Part shown: piece by piece, positions 27,728-39,775 of the stretch
How positions within the stretch are numbered: the stretch's first letter is position 1
Layout: every line of letters starts with the position of its first letter
From: Deltaproteobacteria bacterium
GTDB lineage: Bacteria; Desulfobacterota; Desulfuromonadia; Desulfuromonadales; Geopsychrobacteraceae
Direction of reading: 5' to 3'
DNA length: 59,719 nucleotides
Assembly: GCA_024276905.1 (NCBI GenBank)
Contig: JAJRWF010000019.1
Span: 1-59,719, forward strand
The notes under the pieces: model-generated
Databases searched by the model: none
Seen by the model: the letters and a program-made list of their open reading frames with translations, nothing else
What the model was told of the DNA's origin: nothing
Program-made: the position numbers and the translations under genes

Positions 27728-29056
27728 ATGGCAATTTCTCTATGGGATAAGGTTATTATTCAACTTGAAAAAGAGTTGAACAGCCATAACTTCAACACAT
27801 GGATAAACCCGATAAAATATGAATCAACAGAAGATAATATTATAAATATTCAAGTTCCAAATAAATTTTTTTCAGATTGGATAAAAGATAATTATAAATC
27901 TAGAATTGAAGAAATTGTAAATAAGTTAACTGCAAAGAAACTTTCTATAAAAATAACAATATCTAATATCAAAATAAAACAAGATGTCTATGAAGAACTA
28001 GACAAAAAAGAAATTGTTAAAAATATAAGATTTACCAATAATACACTTAATAGTAAATACACATTTGATAGTTTTGTTTCAGGACCATCAAATCAATTTG
28101 CACATGCTGCGGCAATGGCAGTAGCAAACAATCCTGCAACTACATATAACCCTTTATTTATATATGGTGGAGTTGGTTTAGGTAAAACACATATAATAAA
28201 TGCAATTGGCAATTACATACATAACAAGAATAATAATATAAAAATAGCTTATTACAGTTCAGAGAAATTTATGAATGAACTTATAAATTCTCTAAGATAT
28301 GCAAAAATGGAAGATTTCAGAAATAAGTTCAGATCAATGGATGTTTTACTCATAGATGATATTCAATTTATTGCTGGTAAAGAAAGAACCCAAGAAGAAT
28401 TTTTTCACACCTTTAATGCGCTTTATGAATCCCACAAGCAAATCATAGTTACATCCGACAAATTTCCAAAAGAAATACCTGGACTTGAAGAAAGACTGAG
28501 ATCGCGTTTTGAGTGGGGATTGATTGCTGATATACAAGCTCCAGATGTAGAAACAAAACTCGCAATTCTTAAAATGAAGGCTGATCAGAATAATCTGAAT
28601 ATACCCGAAGACGTTGCATTTTTTCTTGCCAGTTCAATAACCAGTAATGTCCGTGAACTGGAAGGGTACCTGGTAAGGATAGGAGCCTATGCCAGTTTAA
28701 CATCAACACCTATTAATATGGATATGGCTAAAGATATTCTCAAAGATATATTAATTGAACAAAATAGAGAAATATCCATTGAATCTATTCAGAAAACCGT
28801 CGCAAATCATTTCAATATAAAAACTGCAGAACTTAAATCTTCTAAACGTCTGAAGACTCTGGTCTTACCCAGACAGGTAGCAATGTATATTTCACGAAAA
28901 ATGACGTCATCATCCTTTCCGGAAATTGGTAACCGTTTCGGAGGTAAAGACCATTCAACGATTATCCACGCTATAAAAAAAATTGAGCAGAAAATGGAAG
29001 AGGATATACAACTCAAAACAACCGTTGAACGACTGATGGAAAATATGCGTGCATAA
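27728..29056 (+). CDS. dnaA: Chromosomal replication initiator DnaA
   Basis: AAA+ initiator that opens oriC. Domain I (NTWINPIKYES) is followed by a short linker, the AAA+ domain with Walker A GGVGLGKTHIINAIGN and Walker B DVLLIDDIQFIAGKE, sensor region LEERLRSRFEWGLIADI, and domain IV with the DnaA signature FGGKDHSTIIHAIKKIEQ near the C-terminus. Length 442 aa is normal. AAGGACAACGAAGC precedes the ATG. The first 800 bases are very AT-rich (22% GC at 27961-28020, with many AUA and AGA codons), and composition rises toward domain IV. Confidence 0.98.
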   Translation: MAISLWDKVIIQLEKELNSHNFNTWINPIKYESTEDNIINIQVPNKFFSDWIKDNYKSRIEEIVNKLTAKKLSIKITISNIKIKQDVYEELDKKEIVKNIRFTNNTLNSKYTFDSFVSGPSNQFAHAAAMAVANNPATTYNPLFIYGGVGLGKTHIINAIGNYIHNKNNNIKIAYYSSEKFMNELINSLRYAKMEDFRNKFRSMDVLLIDDIQFIAGKERTQEEFFHTFNALYESHKQIIVTSDKFPKEIPGLEERLRSRFEWGLIADIQAPDVETKLAILKMKADQNNLNIPEDVAFFLASSITSNVRELEGYLVRIGAYASLTSTPINMDMAKDILKDILIEQNREISIESIQKTVANHFNIKTAELKSSKRLKTLVLPRQVAMYISRKMTSSSFPEIGNRFGGKDHSTIIHAIKKIEQKMEEDIQLKTTVERLMENMRA

Positions 29057-29281
29057 CCTGTGATTTAAGCAATGACTGAATTGTGAATAAGTGAGACAAA
29101 AAACTTTATCCCCAGAAAAGATATATTTATCAGCAAATTGCCAACACCTTCATGTCTAAAAAAAAGAGTTGTTTTTTAGGTGTTTACAAAAGTTATCAAT
29201 AATAAACAGGCACTACTTCTACTACTATTTTAAGACTTTAAAAGAATAATAAAATATAGGTGATGTGCATAGGAGGATTGG
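29057..29281. other. Candidate origin of replication (dnaA-dnaN intergenic)
   Basis: The 225-base AT-rich gap between dnaA and dnaN holds TGTGAATAA (29082-29090, complement TTATTCACA, a full DnaA box) and TTATCCCCA (29106-29114, one mismatch). The flanking gene set and the strand switch at rpmH/dnaA place the origin in this neighbourhood. The rpmH-dnaA gap is the alternative or second half of a bipartite origin. Confidence 0.55.
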
Positions 29282-30385
29282 ATGCAGTTCAAAATTGAAA
29301 AAGAGGTATTTTTAAAAGCATTAGGGCAAATTCAGGGAATAATTGAAAAGAAGCACACAATACCCATATTAGCTAATGTTCACATCAATGCAGGCAATAA
29401 CGAGATCATACTTACCGCCACAGATCTTGAAATAGGGGTACGTTCCAAATTTTCAACTGAGGTTATTCAAGAGGGTAAGGTAACAGTTTCAGCCAAAAAA
29501 CTATTTGAAATAATAAGAGAATTACCAGATAGAGACATAATTTTTAAATCAAAAGATAATTGTTGGATAGAAATTAAATGTGAAAAATCAATATTTAATT
29601 TGGTTGGATTATCATCAGACGAATATCCAAAATTTCCAGAAATTAAATCATCTAATTTACTTAATATAAAATCTAGCCAATTAAATGAAATGATAGATAA
29701 AACAATTTTTTCTATCTCTAATGATGAAACAAAATATAACCTAAACGGAATTTATTTAAAATATGAAGATAATAAACTATCTATGATATCTACAGATGGG
29801 CACAGATTATCTTATAATTTTATGAATATATCTGAAGAATTTTCTTGTTTTGAAAAAGGATCTATTTTACCTAAAAAAGGTATTTTTGAATTACGTAAAA
29901 TTATCAATAAAGATAATGAAAATCTTGAAATTGGTATTGTAGATAACAATTTTATTGTTATTGATGAAAATACTATACTTATAATGCGTTTAGTAGATGG
30001 AGAATTTCCAGATTATAAAAGAGTAATTCCTGAAAAAAGCGGAAATAAAGCAATAATTAATAAAAATGAGTTTTTTCACGCCTTGAAAAGAATATCAATA
30101 TTTTCCAGTGAAAAATCAAAAGGAATAAAAATAAATTTTGATAAAAACAAAGCTGTTCTTACATCGTCTAATCCCGATTTAGGAGATGCAAGAGAAGAAA
30201 TAGACGTTACTTATAACGGACAAGAAATATCTATAGGATTTAATTCAAAATATATTATAGATATTATTCAAGCTATTGAAGAAGAATATATTGAATTTCA
30301 TTTGAAAGATAATATTTCTCCTGGAATGATAGAACCAGAAAAAAATAAAAATTTCGTGTCTGTAATTATGCCAATGCGCCTTTAG
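29282..30385 (+). CDS. dnaN: DNA polymerase III beta subunit (sliding clamp)
   Basis: Ring clamp that tethers DNA polymerase. Three clamp domains of about 120 residues each; KKHTIPILANVHI in domain 1, KYNLNGIYLKY with STDGHRLS in domain 2, and the C-terminal VSVIMPMRL that ends nearly all DnaN proteins. Length 367 aa is normal. AGGAGG lies just before the ATG. Codon use is extremely AT-rich (AAA, AUA, AAU, UUU dominate), unlike gyrB or gyrA. Confidence 0.97.
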   Translation: MQFKIEKEVFLKALGQIQGIIEKKHTIPILANVHINAGNNEIILTATDLEIGVRSKFSTEVIQEGKVTVSAKKLFEIIRELPDRDIIFKSKDNCWIEIKCEKSIFNLVGLSSDEYPKFPEIKSSNLLNIKSSQLNEMIDKTIFSISNDETKYNLNGIYLKYEDNKLSMISTDGHRLSYNFMNISEEFSCFEKGSILPKKGIFELRKIINKDNENLEIGIVDNNFIVIDENTILIMRLVDGEFPDYKRVIPEKSGNKAIINKNEFFHALKRISIFSSEKSKGIKINFDKNKAVLTSSNPDLGDAREEIDVTYNGQEISIGFNSKYIIDIIQAIEEEYIEFHLKDNISPGMIEPEKNKNFVSVIMPMRL

Positions 30386-31453
30386 ATGTTTATTAATAAA
30401 ATAAAAATAGATGGTTTTAGAAATATTGGAGATGAAATTTTTTTTCCATCTAAAAAAGTAAATATCCTTTTCGGTGAAAATGCTAATGGAAAAACAAGTT
30501 ATATAGAAGCAATATACTCAGTATCAAATTTAAAAAGTTTTAGAACATCAAATTTAAACGAGACAATAAATAATCTAAGAAACATATCAACTATAAATTG
30601 TGAATACATTTTAAATGAATGTAATAATACATTAAATCTAAAAATAAATAAGAACGGGAGAAGTTACTTAAAGAATGATAAAGAAACAAAAGTTGAAAAT
30701 TATTTATGGTCTTTGTTTACAATCATTTTTAAACCGGAAGATATTTTATTAATTGGTGGATCTCCCAGTAAGCGTAGAGAGTTAATAGATAAGGCAATAT
30801 TTTTTATAGATAAAGATTTTATTAAAACTTTAAAAAAGTATTACAAAATTGTTTCAAATAAAAATATATGTTTAAAAACAAACAATCTAAAAAACATAGA
30901 AGAGTGGAATATTTTAATTGCTAAATATTCTTCTTTGATAGTTTTAAAAAGAAATAAATATATAGAAAGAATAAATAAAATTTTTGAAGATAATATATTT
31001 AAGTTTAAATATTTTTATAAAATAGAAAACGATATAAATATAAGTAAGAATGAGCTAGAAAATTATTTCTTAAAAGAAATAGTTAAAAATACAAATAAGG
31101 AATTGAAATATAGTTATTCGATAGTTGGAGCTCACAAACAAAATATTGATTTTTCTATAAATAATAAAGATCTTAAAAAATTTGGATCACAAGGACAAAA
31201 AAGAACTTTTATATTATTATTTAAATCATCTCAAATAATTGATTTCCAAAATACACATAGTTTTTCACCAGTTCTTTTATTGGATGATATGGCAAGTGAA
31301 CTTGATGATAATAACAAAAATATATTTTATGAAATAATTGAAAAATTTTCAGGACAAACATTTATTACAACAACAGACAAAAAATTATTTTCTGACTTTA
31401 AGAATGTTAGTCGTTTCTTTGTAGAAGATGGAAAAATATCTTCATTTTCTTGA
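30386..31453 (+). CDS. recF: DNA replication and repair protein RecF
   Basis: SMC-like ATPase that helps RecO/RecR load RecA at gaps. N-terminal INKIKIDGFRNI, Walker A GENANGKTSYIEAIY, the ABC signature region GSQGQKRTFILLFK and Walker B PVLLLDDMASELDD are all present. Length 355 aa is normal. It starts immediately after the dnaN stop (ATG is the next codon). The line 30541-30600 has 13 G/C of 60 bases. Confidence 0.97.
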   Translation: MFINKIKIDGFRNIGDEIFFPSKKVNILFGENANGKTSYIEAIYSVSNLKSFRTSNLNETINNLRNISTINCEYILNECNNTLNLKINKNGRSYLKNDKETKVENYLWSLFTIIFKPEDILLIGGSPSKRRELIDKAIFFIDKDFIKTLKKYYKIVSNKNICLKTNNLKNIEEWNILIAKYSSLIVLKRNKYIERINKIFEDNIFKFKYFYKIENDINISKNELENYFLKEIVKNTNKELKYSYSIVGAHKQNIDFSINNKDLKKFGSQGQKRTFILLFKSSQIIDFQNTHSFSPVLLLDDMASELDDNNKNIFYEIIEKFSGQTFITTTDKKLFSDFKNVSRFFVEDGKISSFS

Positions 31454-31466
31454 ATAAGGAGTATAA

Positions 31467-33839
<2,373 letters not shown>

Positions 33840-33843
33840 AAAG

Positions 33844-33911
33844 CAGGATTCAGTCGTCAGGTCTCAGGGAGCAGAGAAAATATCTGCAACCAGCGATCTG
33901 CAACCTGAAGC
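33844..33911. repeat. Degenerate heptamer array in the gyrB-gyrA spacer
   Basis: Five consecutive 7-mers beginning CAG (CAGGATT CAGTCGT CAGGTCT CAGGGAG CAGAGAA, 33844-33878) and, five bases out of phase, CTGCAAC CAGCGAT CTGCAAC CTGAAGC (33884-33911). Related heptamers occur at the gpsA 3' end and after queC. The pattern resembles the short tandemly repeated heptamers known from cyanobacteria; function unknown. Confidence 0.55.
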
Positions 33912-33932
33912 CTATTTTTCGGAGAAAAATAG

Positions 33933-36428
33933 ATGCTGACAGAACAGAACAAAGTTACGGTCAATATTGAAGACGAGATGCGCAAGTCCTACATGGATTA
34001 TGCGATGAGCGTCATCGTCGGTCGGGCATTGCCCGACATTCGCGACGGGCTCAAGCCGGTTCACCGGCGGATCCTTTTTGCGATGCACGATTTGAACAAC
34101 GACTACAACAAGCCCTATAAAAAATCAGCCCGCGTGGTCGGTGATGTTATCGGTAAGTACCATCCTCATGGTGATACTGCAGTCTATGATTCGATCGTCC
34201 GCATGGCGCAGGATTTTTCGATGCGTCATCCACTGGTAGACGGTCAGGGTAACTTCGGCTCGGTCGATGGTGATTCGGCCGCTGCCATGCGTTATACCGA
34301 AATCCGCATGGACAAACTCTCGCATGAACTGCTGGCGGATATCGACAAGGAGACCGTCGATTTCGGGCCCAACTACGACGATTCCCTTGAAGAGCCGCTG
34401 GTACTGCCGTGCAAGTTTCCCAATCTGCTGGTCAACGGTTCCGAGGGAATCGCTGTCGGCATGGCGACCAAGATCCCGCCCCACAACCTGGGTGAGGTGA
34501 TCGACGGCCTGATTGCCATCATCGACAATCCGCGTCTTGGGTTTGAAGAGCTGACCGGACATATAACCGGACCCGATTTTCCGACCGCCGGATTTATCAA
34601 TGGTCGGGAAGGAATTCGTGAAGCCTACAGTACCGGTCGCGGAATTGTGCAGATGCGTGCCCGAGCCCTGGTCGAGGTTGACCGTCGCAGCGGCCGTGAA
34701 AAAATTATCATTACCGAGCTTCCCTACCAGGTCAACAAGGCACGGCTGATCGAAAAGATTGCCGACCTGGTCAAGAACAAGAAAATTGAAGGAATTTCCG
34801 ATCTGCGCGACGAATCAGATCGCGACGGCATGCGGGTTGTTATTGAACTTAAGCGTGACATGGTTCCCGGGGTAGTACTCAATCAGCTCTATAAGATGAC
34901 TGCCATGCAGTCCTCCTTCGGAATCATCATGCTGGCGATTGTCGCAGGACAGCCACGCGTATTGACCCTGCGTGAGACTCTGGATCATTTCATCGATCAC
35001 CGGCGGGAAATTGTCACCCGGCGCTGTATTTTCGAGTTGAAAAAAGCCGAGGCCAGGGCACATATTCTCGAAGGACTCAAGATAGCCATCGACAATCTTG
35101 ATGAAGTGATCAACCTGATAAAGTCCTCGGCCAATCCGGCAGAGGCCAAACTGAAACTGATCGAGCGTTTCGCTTTCAGTGAGATTCAGGCTCAGGCGAT
35201 TCTTGATATGCGTCTGCATCGCCTGACCGGTCTTGAGCGTGACAAAATTATCAACGAGCTCAATGAAGTCATGGCCCATATTGCCCGTCTCAAGGAGATT
35301 CTTGCCAGTGAGATTGAAATTCTGAAAATTATTCGCGGCGAATTGCTCGGTGTCAGAGAAAAGTTTGCCAACCCGCGCCGTACTGAAATTATCGACCGTA
35401 CCGCCGACCTGACTCTCGAAGATATGATTGTTGAGGAGGACATGGTAGTCACGGTTTCACACAGTGGTTACATCAAGCGCAATGCGGTTTCGCTCTACCG
35501 GGCACAGCGCCGCGGTGGCAAGGGTAAAACTGGTATGCGACCCAAAGAAGAGGATTTTGTCGAGCACCTGTTTATTGCATCGACCCACTCGTATATTCTG
35601 GTTTTTACCAGTCGTGGCCGTGCCTACTGGCTCAAGGTCCACGAAATTCCTCAGGGCGGCCGCGCGGCACGTGGCAAGGCGATCATCAATCTGTTGCAGC
35701 TTGATGATAATGAAACCGTTACGACGATTCTGCCGGTCAAGGAATTTTCCGAAGATAACTATATTGTCATGGCAACGCGCAACGGGGTGGTTAAAAAGAC
35801 CGAGCTCATGGCCTACTCCAGACCGCGAGCCGGCGGCATTATCGCGCTCAATGTTGATGATGGTGATTCGCTGATTTCGACCCGTCTGACCGATGGCAGT
35901 ATGGATGTTCTGCTGGCGACTCGCGGCGGCAAGTCGATCAGGTTCCCAGAAAAGGATGTGCGTGCTATCGGCCGGGTCGGACGTGGCGTTAAGGGCATGA
36001 CCCTTGAGAAGGATGATCTGGTTATCGGTATGCAGGTGGTCAACGATAATACCGCAGCGACCCTGGTGACAATTACCGAAAACGGCTATGGCAAGCGCAC
36101 TGCGCTTGATGAATACCGGATCCAGAGCCGTGGCGGCAAAGGAATCATCACCATTAAAACCACGGAGCGCAATGGTCAGGTGGTTGATATCAAGCTGGTT
36201 GATGAAGATTCGGACCTGATGTTTATCACCGACGGCGGCAAGGTTTTGCGCACCCGGGTTGGAAATATCTCAACCATAGGCCGCAATACCCAGGGCGTAC
36301 GCATGATGGTTCTTGAGACCGGTGAGCGGATTGTTTCGGTTGCCAAGCTGGCGGAGAAAGAGTCGGACAATGAGCCCGCAGAAGCTGAAGAAGACACTGC
36401 AGAAGGAACTGAGGGCGAAGAGGAATAA
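33933..36428 (+). CDS. gyrA: DNA gyrase subunit A
   Basis: Cleavage subunit of gyrase. The catalytic tyrosine is in [10 protein letters not shown]. The quinolone-determining region reads [17 protein letters not shown], with Thr rather than Ser at the E. coli 83 position and Asp at 87. The six-bladed C-terminal wrapping domain includes the GyrA-box type motif [10 protein letters not shown]. Length 831 aa is normal, with an acidic tail ([18 protein letters not shown]). It lies 93 bases after gyrB. Confidence 0.98.
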   Translation: MLTEQNKVTVNIEDEMRKSYMDYAMSVIVGRALPDIRDGLKPVHRRILFAMHDLNNDYNKPYKKSARVVGDVIGKYHPHGDTAVYDSIVRMAQDFSMRHPLVDGQGNFGSVDGDSAAAMRYTEIRMDKLSHELLADIDKETVDFGPNYDDSLEEPLVLPCKFPNLLVNGSEGIAVGMATKIPPHNLGEVIDGLIAIIDNPRLGFEELTGHITGPDFPTAGFINGREGIREAYSTGRGIVQMRARALVEVDRRSGREKIIITELPYQVNKARLIEKIADLVKNKKIEGISDLRDESDRDGMRVVIELKRDMVPGVVLNQLYKMTAMQSSFGIIMLAIVAGQPRVLTLRETLDHFIDHRREIVTRRCIFELKKAEARAHILEGLKIAIDNLDEVINLIKSSANPAEAKLKLIERFAFSEIQAQAILDMRLHRLTGLERDKIINELNEVMAHIARLKEILASEIEILKIIRGELLGVREKFANPRRTEIIDRTADLTLEDMIVEEDMVVTVSHSGYIKRNAVSLYRAQRRGGKGKTGMRPKEEDFVEHLFIASTHSYILVFTSRGRAYWLKVHEIPQGGRAARGKAIINLLQLDDNETVTTILPVKEFSEDNYIVMATRNGVVKKTELMAYSRPRAGGIIALNVDDGDSLISTRLTDGSMDVLLATRGGKSIRFPEKDVRAIGRVGRGVKGMTLEKDDLVIGMQVVNDNTAATLVTITENGYGKRTALDEYRIQSRGGKGIITIKTTERNGQVVDIKLVDEDSDLMFITDGGKVLRTRVGNISTIGRNTQGVRMMVLETGERIVSVAKLAEKESDNEPAEAEEDTAEGTEGEEE

Positions 36429-37233
36429 CACCCGGCGATCGGTTCTGGTCAGTGGTCTGTTGCTGATCAGTCTGCTGGCCGGTGGCGGATATCTGTTGTG
36501 GACTGAACGTCGCCCTGCTGTTTTACTGCAGCAGGGCATTCGTCTGGAACAACAGAATGCGCTCGGTAAGGCCCTGAACAGATACCAACAGTTATTCGAG
36601 AACTACGCAACAAGTGCAGAGGCCGCCAACGCCCTCTATCGCAGTGGACGGATTCTGCAACATGACCTTGGAGAGGATCAGCGTGCCCTGCTCTCTTATC
36701 TGCGCCTTGAAAAAAATTATCCCCAGAGTGTTTTTGTTGACCGGGCACAACAACAGGCAGCAGAGCTGACCAAATACCGGTTGGGCGACTGCGATCAGGC
36801 GATCCCGATCTATCAGCGTCTGCTCGAGCAGACAAAACAAACCGCGGATCGCTACCTGTATGAGATCGGCGATTGTTACGTACGACAGGAAAACTGGTCG
36901 CAGGCTGCGATAGAGTTTGAGACCCTGCTGGGCAGCTATCCACAGAGTGCATTAAGTGCGCTGGTCAGTTATCGGTTGGCGGATGCCCTGTTGTTGAATG
37001 ATCAACGCAAGAAAGCCCGAACAAGCTTTGAGCGGGTGATCAACAACTATCCGCAAAATACACTGGCGCAAGAGGCACGTTTTCGCCTTGCAGAAATGCT
37101 GGAAGAGGACGAACGCCTTAAAGAAGCCTTGCGGGCGTATTCAGCATTAACGGCCTATCCGCGACAGGACTTGCTCAAACAGAAAATTCTGCGGCTCAAA
37201 GAGCGCATGGCGCGTAAAAAAAAGGTGCTGTAA
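36370..37233 (+). CDS. Membrane-anchored tetratricopeptide-repeat protein
   Basis: A basic N-terminus and one hydrophobic helix ([22 protein letters not shown], about residues 24-45) are followed by TPR units: [74 protein letters not shown] and [29 protein letters not shown], a pattern like YbgF/BamD-type outer-membrane assembly scaffolds. Length 287 aa. The start at 36370 lies inside the last 59 bases of gyrA. Its stop overlaps the gpsA start (TAATG), so translation is coupled to gpsA. Function unknown; protein-protein interaction in the periplasm is likely. Confidence 0.8.
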   Translation: MSPQKLKKTLQKELRAKRNNTRRSVLVSGLLLISLLAGGGYLLWTERRPAVLLQQGIRLEQQNALGKALNRYQQLFENYATSAEAANALYRSGRILQHDLGEDQRALLSYLRLEKNYPQSVFVDRAQQQAAELTKYRLGDCDQAIPIYQRLLEQTKQTADRYLYEIGDCYVRQENWSQAAIEFETLLGSYPQSALSALVSYRLADALLLNDQRKKARTSFERVINNYPQNTLAQEARFRLAEMLEEDERLKEALRAYSALTAYPRQDLLKQKILRLKERMARKKKVL

Positions 37234-38252
37234 TGAATCAGACCTCTTTTAGTAAATGTACAGTTATCGGAGCAGGAAGCTGGGGCACAACCCTGGCGCA
37301 TCTGTTGGCAGACAAGGGACATAAGACGACACTCTGGGCCTACGAAGCGGACCTGGTGCAGCGTATGCGGAACCAGCGCGAAAATGACCTCTATCTGCCG
37401 GGACACAAGCTGGCGGCCGGGCTGAATTTTACCGCCGATCTGGGTGAGGCTGTCTCTGACGCCGAAATGGTTCTGCTGGTCTGTCCGTCACAGGTGATGC
37501 GCCCGGTGCTGAACGGGCTGGTTGACCAGCTTGAACCTGGAACCTTGCTGGTTTCGGCGGCCAAGGGAATCGAGAACGACAGCCTGATGTTGATGTCGGA
37601 GCTGATCGAAGACCTGCTGCCGACAGCGCTGCGCACAAGAGTCGGGTTTCTCTCCTGACCTTCTTTTGCGCGCGAGGTGGCAGAGCGAATTCCAACGGCT
37701 GTGGTTGCTGCGGCAAAAGATTTTAAGATTGCAGAAGATATCCAGCAGATTTTTACTACGGATTATTTTCGCGTTTATACCCACGATGACATTATCGGGG
37801 TTGAGCTGGGGGGGGCGATGAAAAATGTTATCGCTCTGGCGGCCGGTGTTTCGGACGGTCTCGGTTTTGGTTATAATTCCAGGGCGGCACTGATTACCCG
37901 CGGTCTGGCTGAAATGACGCGGCTGGGAATTGCCCTGGGCGGAGCCGCACCGACCTTTGCCGGTTTGAGTGGAATGGGTGATCTGGTTCTGACCTGTACC
38001 GGTGATTTGTCGCGCAATCGTAGTGTCGGACTTGAACTCGGCAAGGGAAAGACTCTGAACGAAATCATGTCTGGAATGCAGATGGTCGCCGAAGGAGTCA
38101 AGACCAGTCTTTCCGCATACCAGTTATCTCAGAGGCTTGGAGTTGATGCTCCGATTATCGAACAGATGTATTTGATCCTTTATGAAAATAAGAACCCGCG
38201 ACAGGCGGTCACGGATTTGATGTTACGTGACCTGCGACCTGAAGCCGTTTAG
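37233..38252 (+). pseudogene. gpsA: Glycerol-3-phosphate dehydrogenase [NAD(P)+], interrupted by in-frame TGA
   Basis: Makes sn-glycerol-3-phosphate for phospholipids. The frame encodes a full 339-residue GpsA: CTVIGAGSWGTTLAHLLA (NAD-binding), VSAAKGIEND, GVELGGAMKNVIALAAGVSDGLGFG (catalytic Lys region), NSRAALITRGLAEM and AGLSGMGDLVLTCTG. A TGA at 37656-37658 (codon 142) stands in the motif normally read LSGPSFA (here LS*PSFAREVA), so GGA to TGA is the simplest change. Nothing else is damaged. A selenocysteine reading is unlikely because the site is a conserved glycine. Coupled to the TPR gene upstream. Since GpsA is usually essential, a sequence error or readthrough must be considered. Confidence 0.87.
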
Positions 38253-38277
38253 CAGATATATCAAAAAGGAGATGCTC

Positions 38278-38841
38278 GTGAAAAAAGTTCTGTTGACCCT
38301 GATGTTGCTGGCTTGCATGACAGTTTCTGCTCTGGCCGCAGATCTGGTGGAAATGAAAACATCTGCCGGAACAATCAAAATTGAACTTTACAGTGAAAAA
38401 GCGCCGCTCAGTGTCGAGAATTTTCTACAGTATGTAGACAGTGGTTTTTTTGACGGTACGGTCTTTCACCGCGTGATCGACAAGTTCATGATCCAGGGGG
38501 GAGGTTTCGATCAGAATCTCAAACGCAAACTGACCGCCGATCCGATCAAAAATGAAGCGACCAATGGGCTCGCCAACGACCGCGGGACGCTTGCCATGGC
38601 CCGGACCTCGGTGATTGACAGTGGCACCAGCCAGTTTTTTATCAATCTGATCGATAATGACTTTCTAAATAATCGCGGAACGACTGCCCGGACCTACGGC
38701 TATGCTGTTTTCGGCAAGGTTGTCGCGGGGATGGATGTGGTCGACAAAATCGGTCAGAGCCGGACGGTGCGCAAAAACATGTTGTTTCAGAATCTTCCCG
38801 ATCCGTTGGTGGTGATAGAAAGCGTCAGGAGAATCAAGTAA
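38278..38841 (+). CDS. Periplasmic cyclophilin-type peptidyl-prolyl isomerase
   Basis: Catalyses proline cis-trans isomerisation in exported proteins. A signal peptide ([20 protein letters not shown]) precedes the cyclophilin domain: [33 protein letters not shown] and [17 protein letters not shown] are the PpiA/PpiB signatures, with the catalytic Arg in FHRV. Length 187 aa. AAGGAG lies six bases before the GTG at 38278; the ATG at 38272 directly abuts that site and is unlikely to be used. It follows gpsA by 25 bases and ends before a terminator. Confidence 0.92.
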   Translation: MKKVLLTLMLLACMTVSALAADLVEMKTSAGTIKIELYSEKAPLSVENFLQYVDSGFFDGTVFHRVIDKFMIQGGGFDQNLKRKLTADPIKNEATNGLANDRGTLAMARTSVIDSGTSQFFINLIDNDFLNNRGTTARTYGYAVFGKVVAGMDVVDKIGQSRTVRKNMLFQNLPDPLVVIESVRRIK

Positions 38842-38870
38842 CCGCAAGCCAGATTTAATCCAGAATAAAG

Positions 38871-38902
38871 AAGCAGGGTCTGACATCGGGTCCTGCTTTT
38901 TT
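38871..38902 (+). terminator. Intrinsic terminator after the cyclophilin gene
   Basis: AAGCAGG(GTC)...(GTC)CCTGCTTTTTT: a six- to eight-pair stem with about 14-base loop followed by six T, 30 bases past the stop. Confidence 0.75.
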
Positions 38903-39003
38903 GCATCGTTGTACTTTCGCTTCTCCCCTTCTATAATCAACAGCGACACTGCGGGTTGCCGCCTGCAGTGTCGGGATGGCAACCCAGCGGCCGAGGAGAA
39001 AAA

Positions 39004-39699
39004 ATGTCGATCCTGCGGGTTATGACCTACGCGTTGAATGGCACAGCGGATGCTGCTGCGACAGCGCAGATTATCAGGTCACAACGCCCCGAACTGGTCT
39101 GCCTGCAATATCTGACCGCGGGATTGCTCGAAACGTTGAGTAAAGAAACCGGTTTACAAGCATTTGGAGCTCAGGGCTGCTGTGGTTTTTTAAGCTGTCA
39201 TCCTCTCAGTGGTCTGCAGGCCTGCCAGCTTGGTGGTGCGGGCGATTGTCTGCGTGCCGATCTCGACCTGGCGGGTAAAAGACTTCACCTGTTCACTGTG
39301 CAGCTGGTTTTTGATCCGGCATCGCGCGGGCAACAGCTTGCACGTCTTTTTGCCGAGGATTTGCTGGGCGCCAGTCTGCCCTGTGCAACCTTGGTCAGTG
39401 GCGATTTCAGCTTTCCTCTCTGGGGAGGTGGTCAGTGGTTGCTGCGGCGCCGACTTAAACCGGTGCAGCACCCGAGGTGGGGGGCCAATTATCCGGCAGA
39501 ATTTCCGCTCTGGCCACGTGATCGTGTTTATCTGCGTGGACCGATTCATTCACTGGCCGGACAGGTGATCGCGACCCCGGAGACACGCAGGGCTTCGCGC
39601 CAGCTGCCGATACTCACCACTCTCGAATTGACCGACACACGGGAATATCTGAAAATACCCGAAGTTGCCAAACCGCAGATGCGGCCCGTCGCTGGATAG
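39004..39699 (+). CDS. Endonuclease/exonuclease/phosphatase-fold protein with lost catalytic residues
   Basis: The start LRVMTYALNG, PELVCLQYL, LSCHPLSGLQA, LHLFTVQLVF, TLVSGDFSF and the terminal LPILTTLEL follow the order of EEP family motifs (TYN, LQE, LSR, THL, GDFN, SDHLP). At nearly every catalytic position the residue differs: Asn to Ala in TYA, Glu to Tyr in LQY, His to Gln in VQL, Asn to Ser in GDFS, and Asp-His lost before LP. It is probably a pseudoenzyme. Length 231 aa. GAGGAG five bases before the ATG gives a good start. It stands alone between a terminator and nth. Function unknown. Confidence 0.7.
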   Translation: MSILRVMTYALNGTADAAATAQIIRSQRPELVCLQYLTAGLLETLSKETGLQAFGAQGCCGFLSCHPLSGLQACQLGGAGDCLRADLDLAGKRLHLFTVQLVFDPASRGQQLARLFAEDLLGASLPCATLVSGDFSFPLWGGGQWLLRRRLKPVQHPRWGANYPAEFPLWPRDRVYLRGPIHSLAGQVIATPETRRASRQLPILTTLELTDTREYLKIPEVAKPQMRPVAG

Positions 39700-39704
39700 C
39701 CGCC

Positions 39705-39733
39705 TGTGGATAAGCTGTGAAACCTGTGGACAA
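39705..39733. promoter_or_regulatory. Two DnaA-box sequences between the EEP gene and nth
   Basis: TGTGGATAA (39705-39713), the complement of a perfect DnaA box TTATCCACA, and TGTGGACAA (39725-39733), one mismatch away, start 20 bases apart (about two helical turns). They could titrate DnaA or regulate nth; chance is possible. Confidence 0.4.
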
Positions 39734-39775
39734 CCTGTCCAGACCCGTCACGAAGTTCTGAATGGAGAGTTTTAA

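Noticed and set aside
27728-31453. AT-rich dnaA-recF block as a mobile element or plasmid insertion
   Set aside because: Gene order dnaA-dnaN-recF-gyrB is canonical, genes are full-length, and no integrase, repeat or attachment site borders the block.
36313-36369. Upstream extension of the TPR protein into gyrA
   Set aside because: It would add 19 residues encoded inside the conserved gyrA end; the ATG at 36370 precedes a normal basic N-terminus and membrane helix.
37656-37658. TGA read as selenocysteine in gpsA
   Set aside because: The position is a conserved glycine in LSGPSFA, not a redox cysteine, and no selenoprotein GpsA is known to me.
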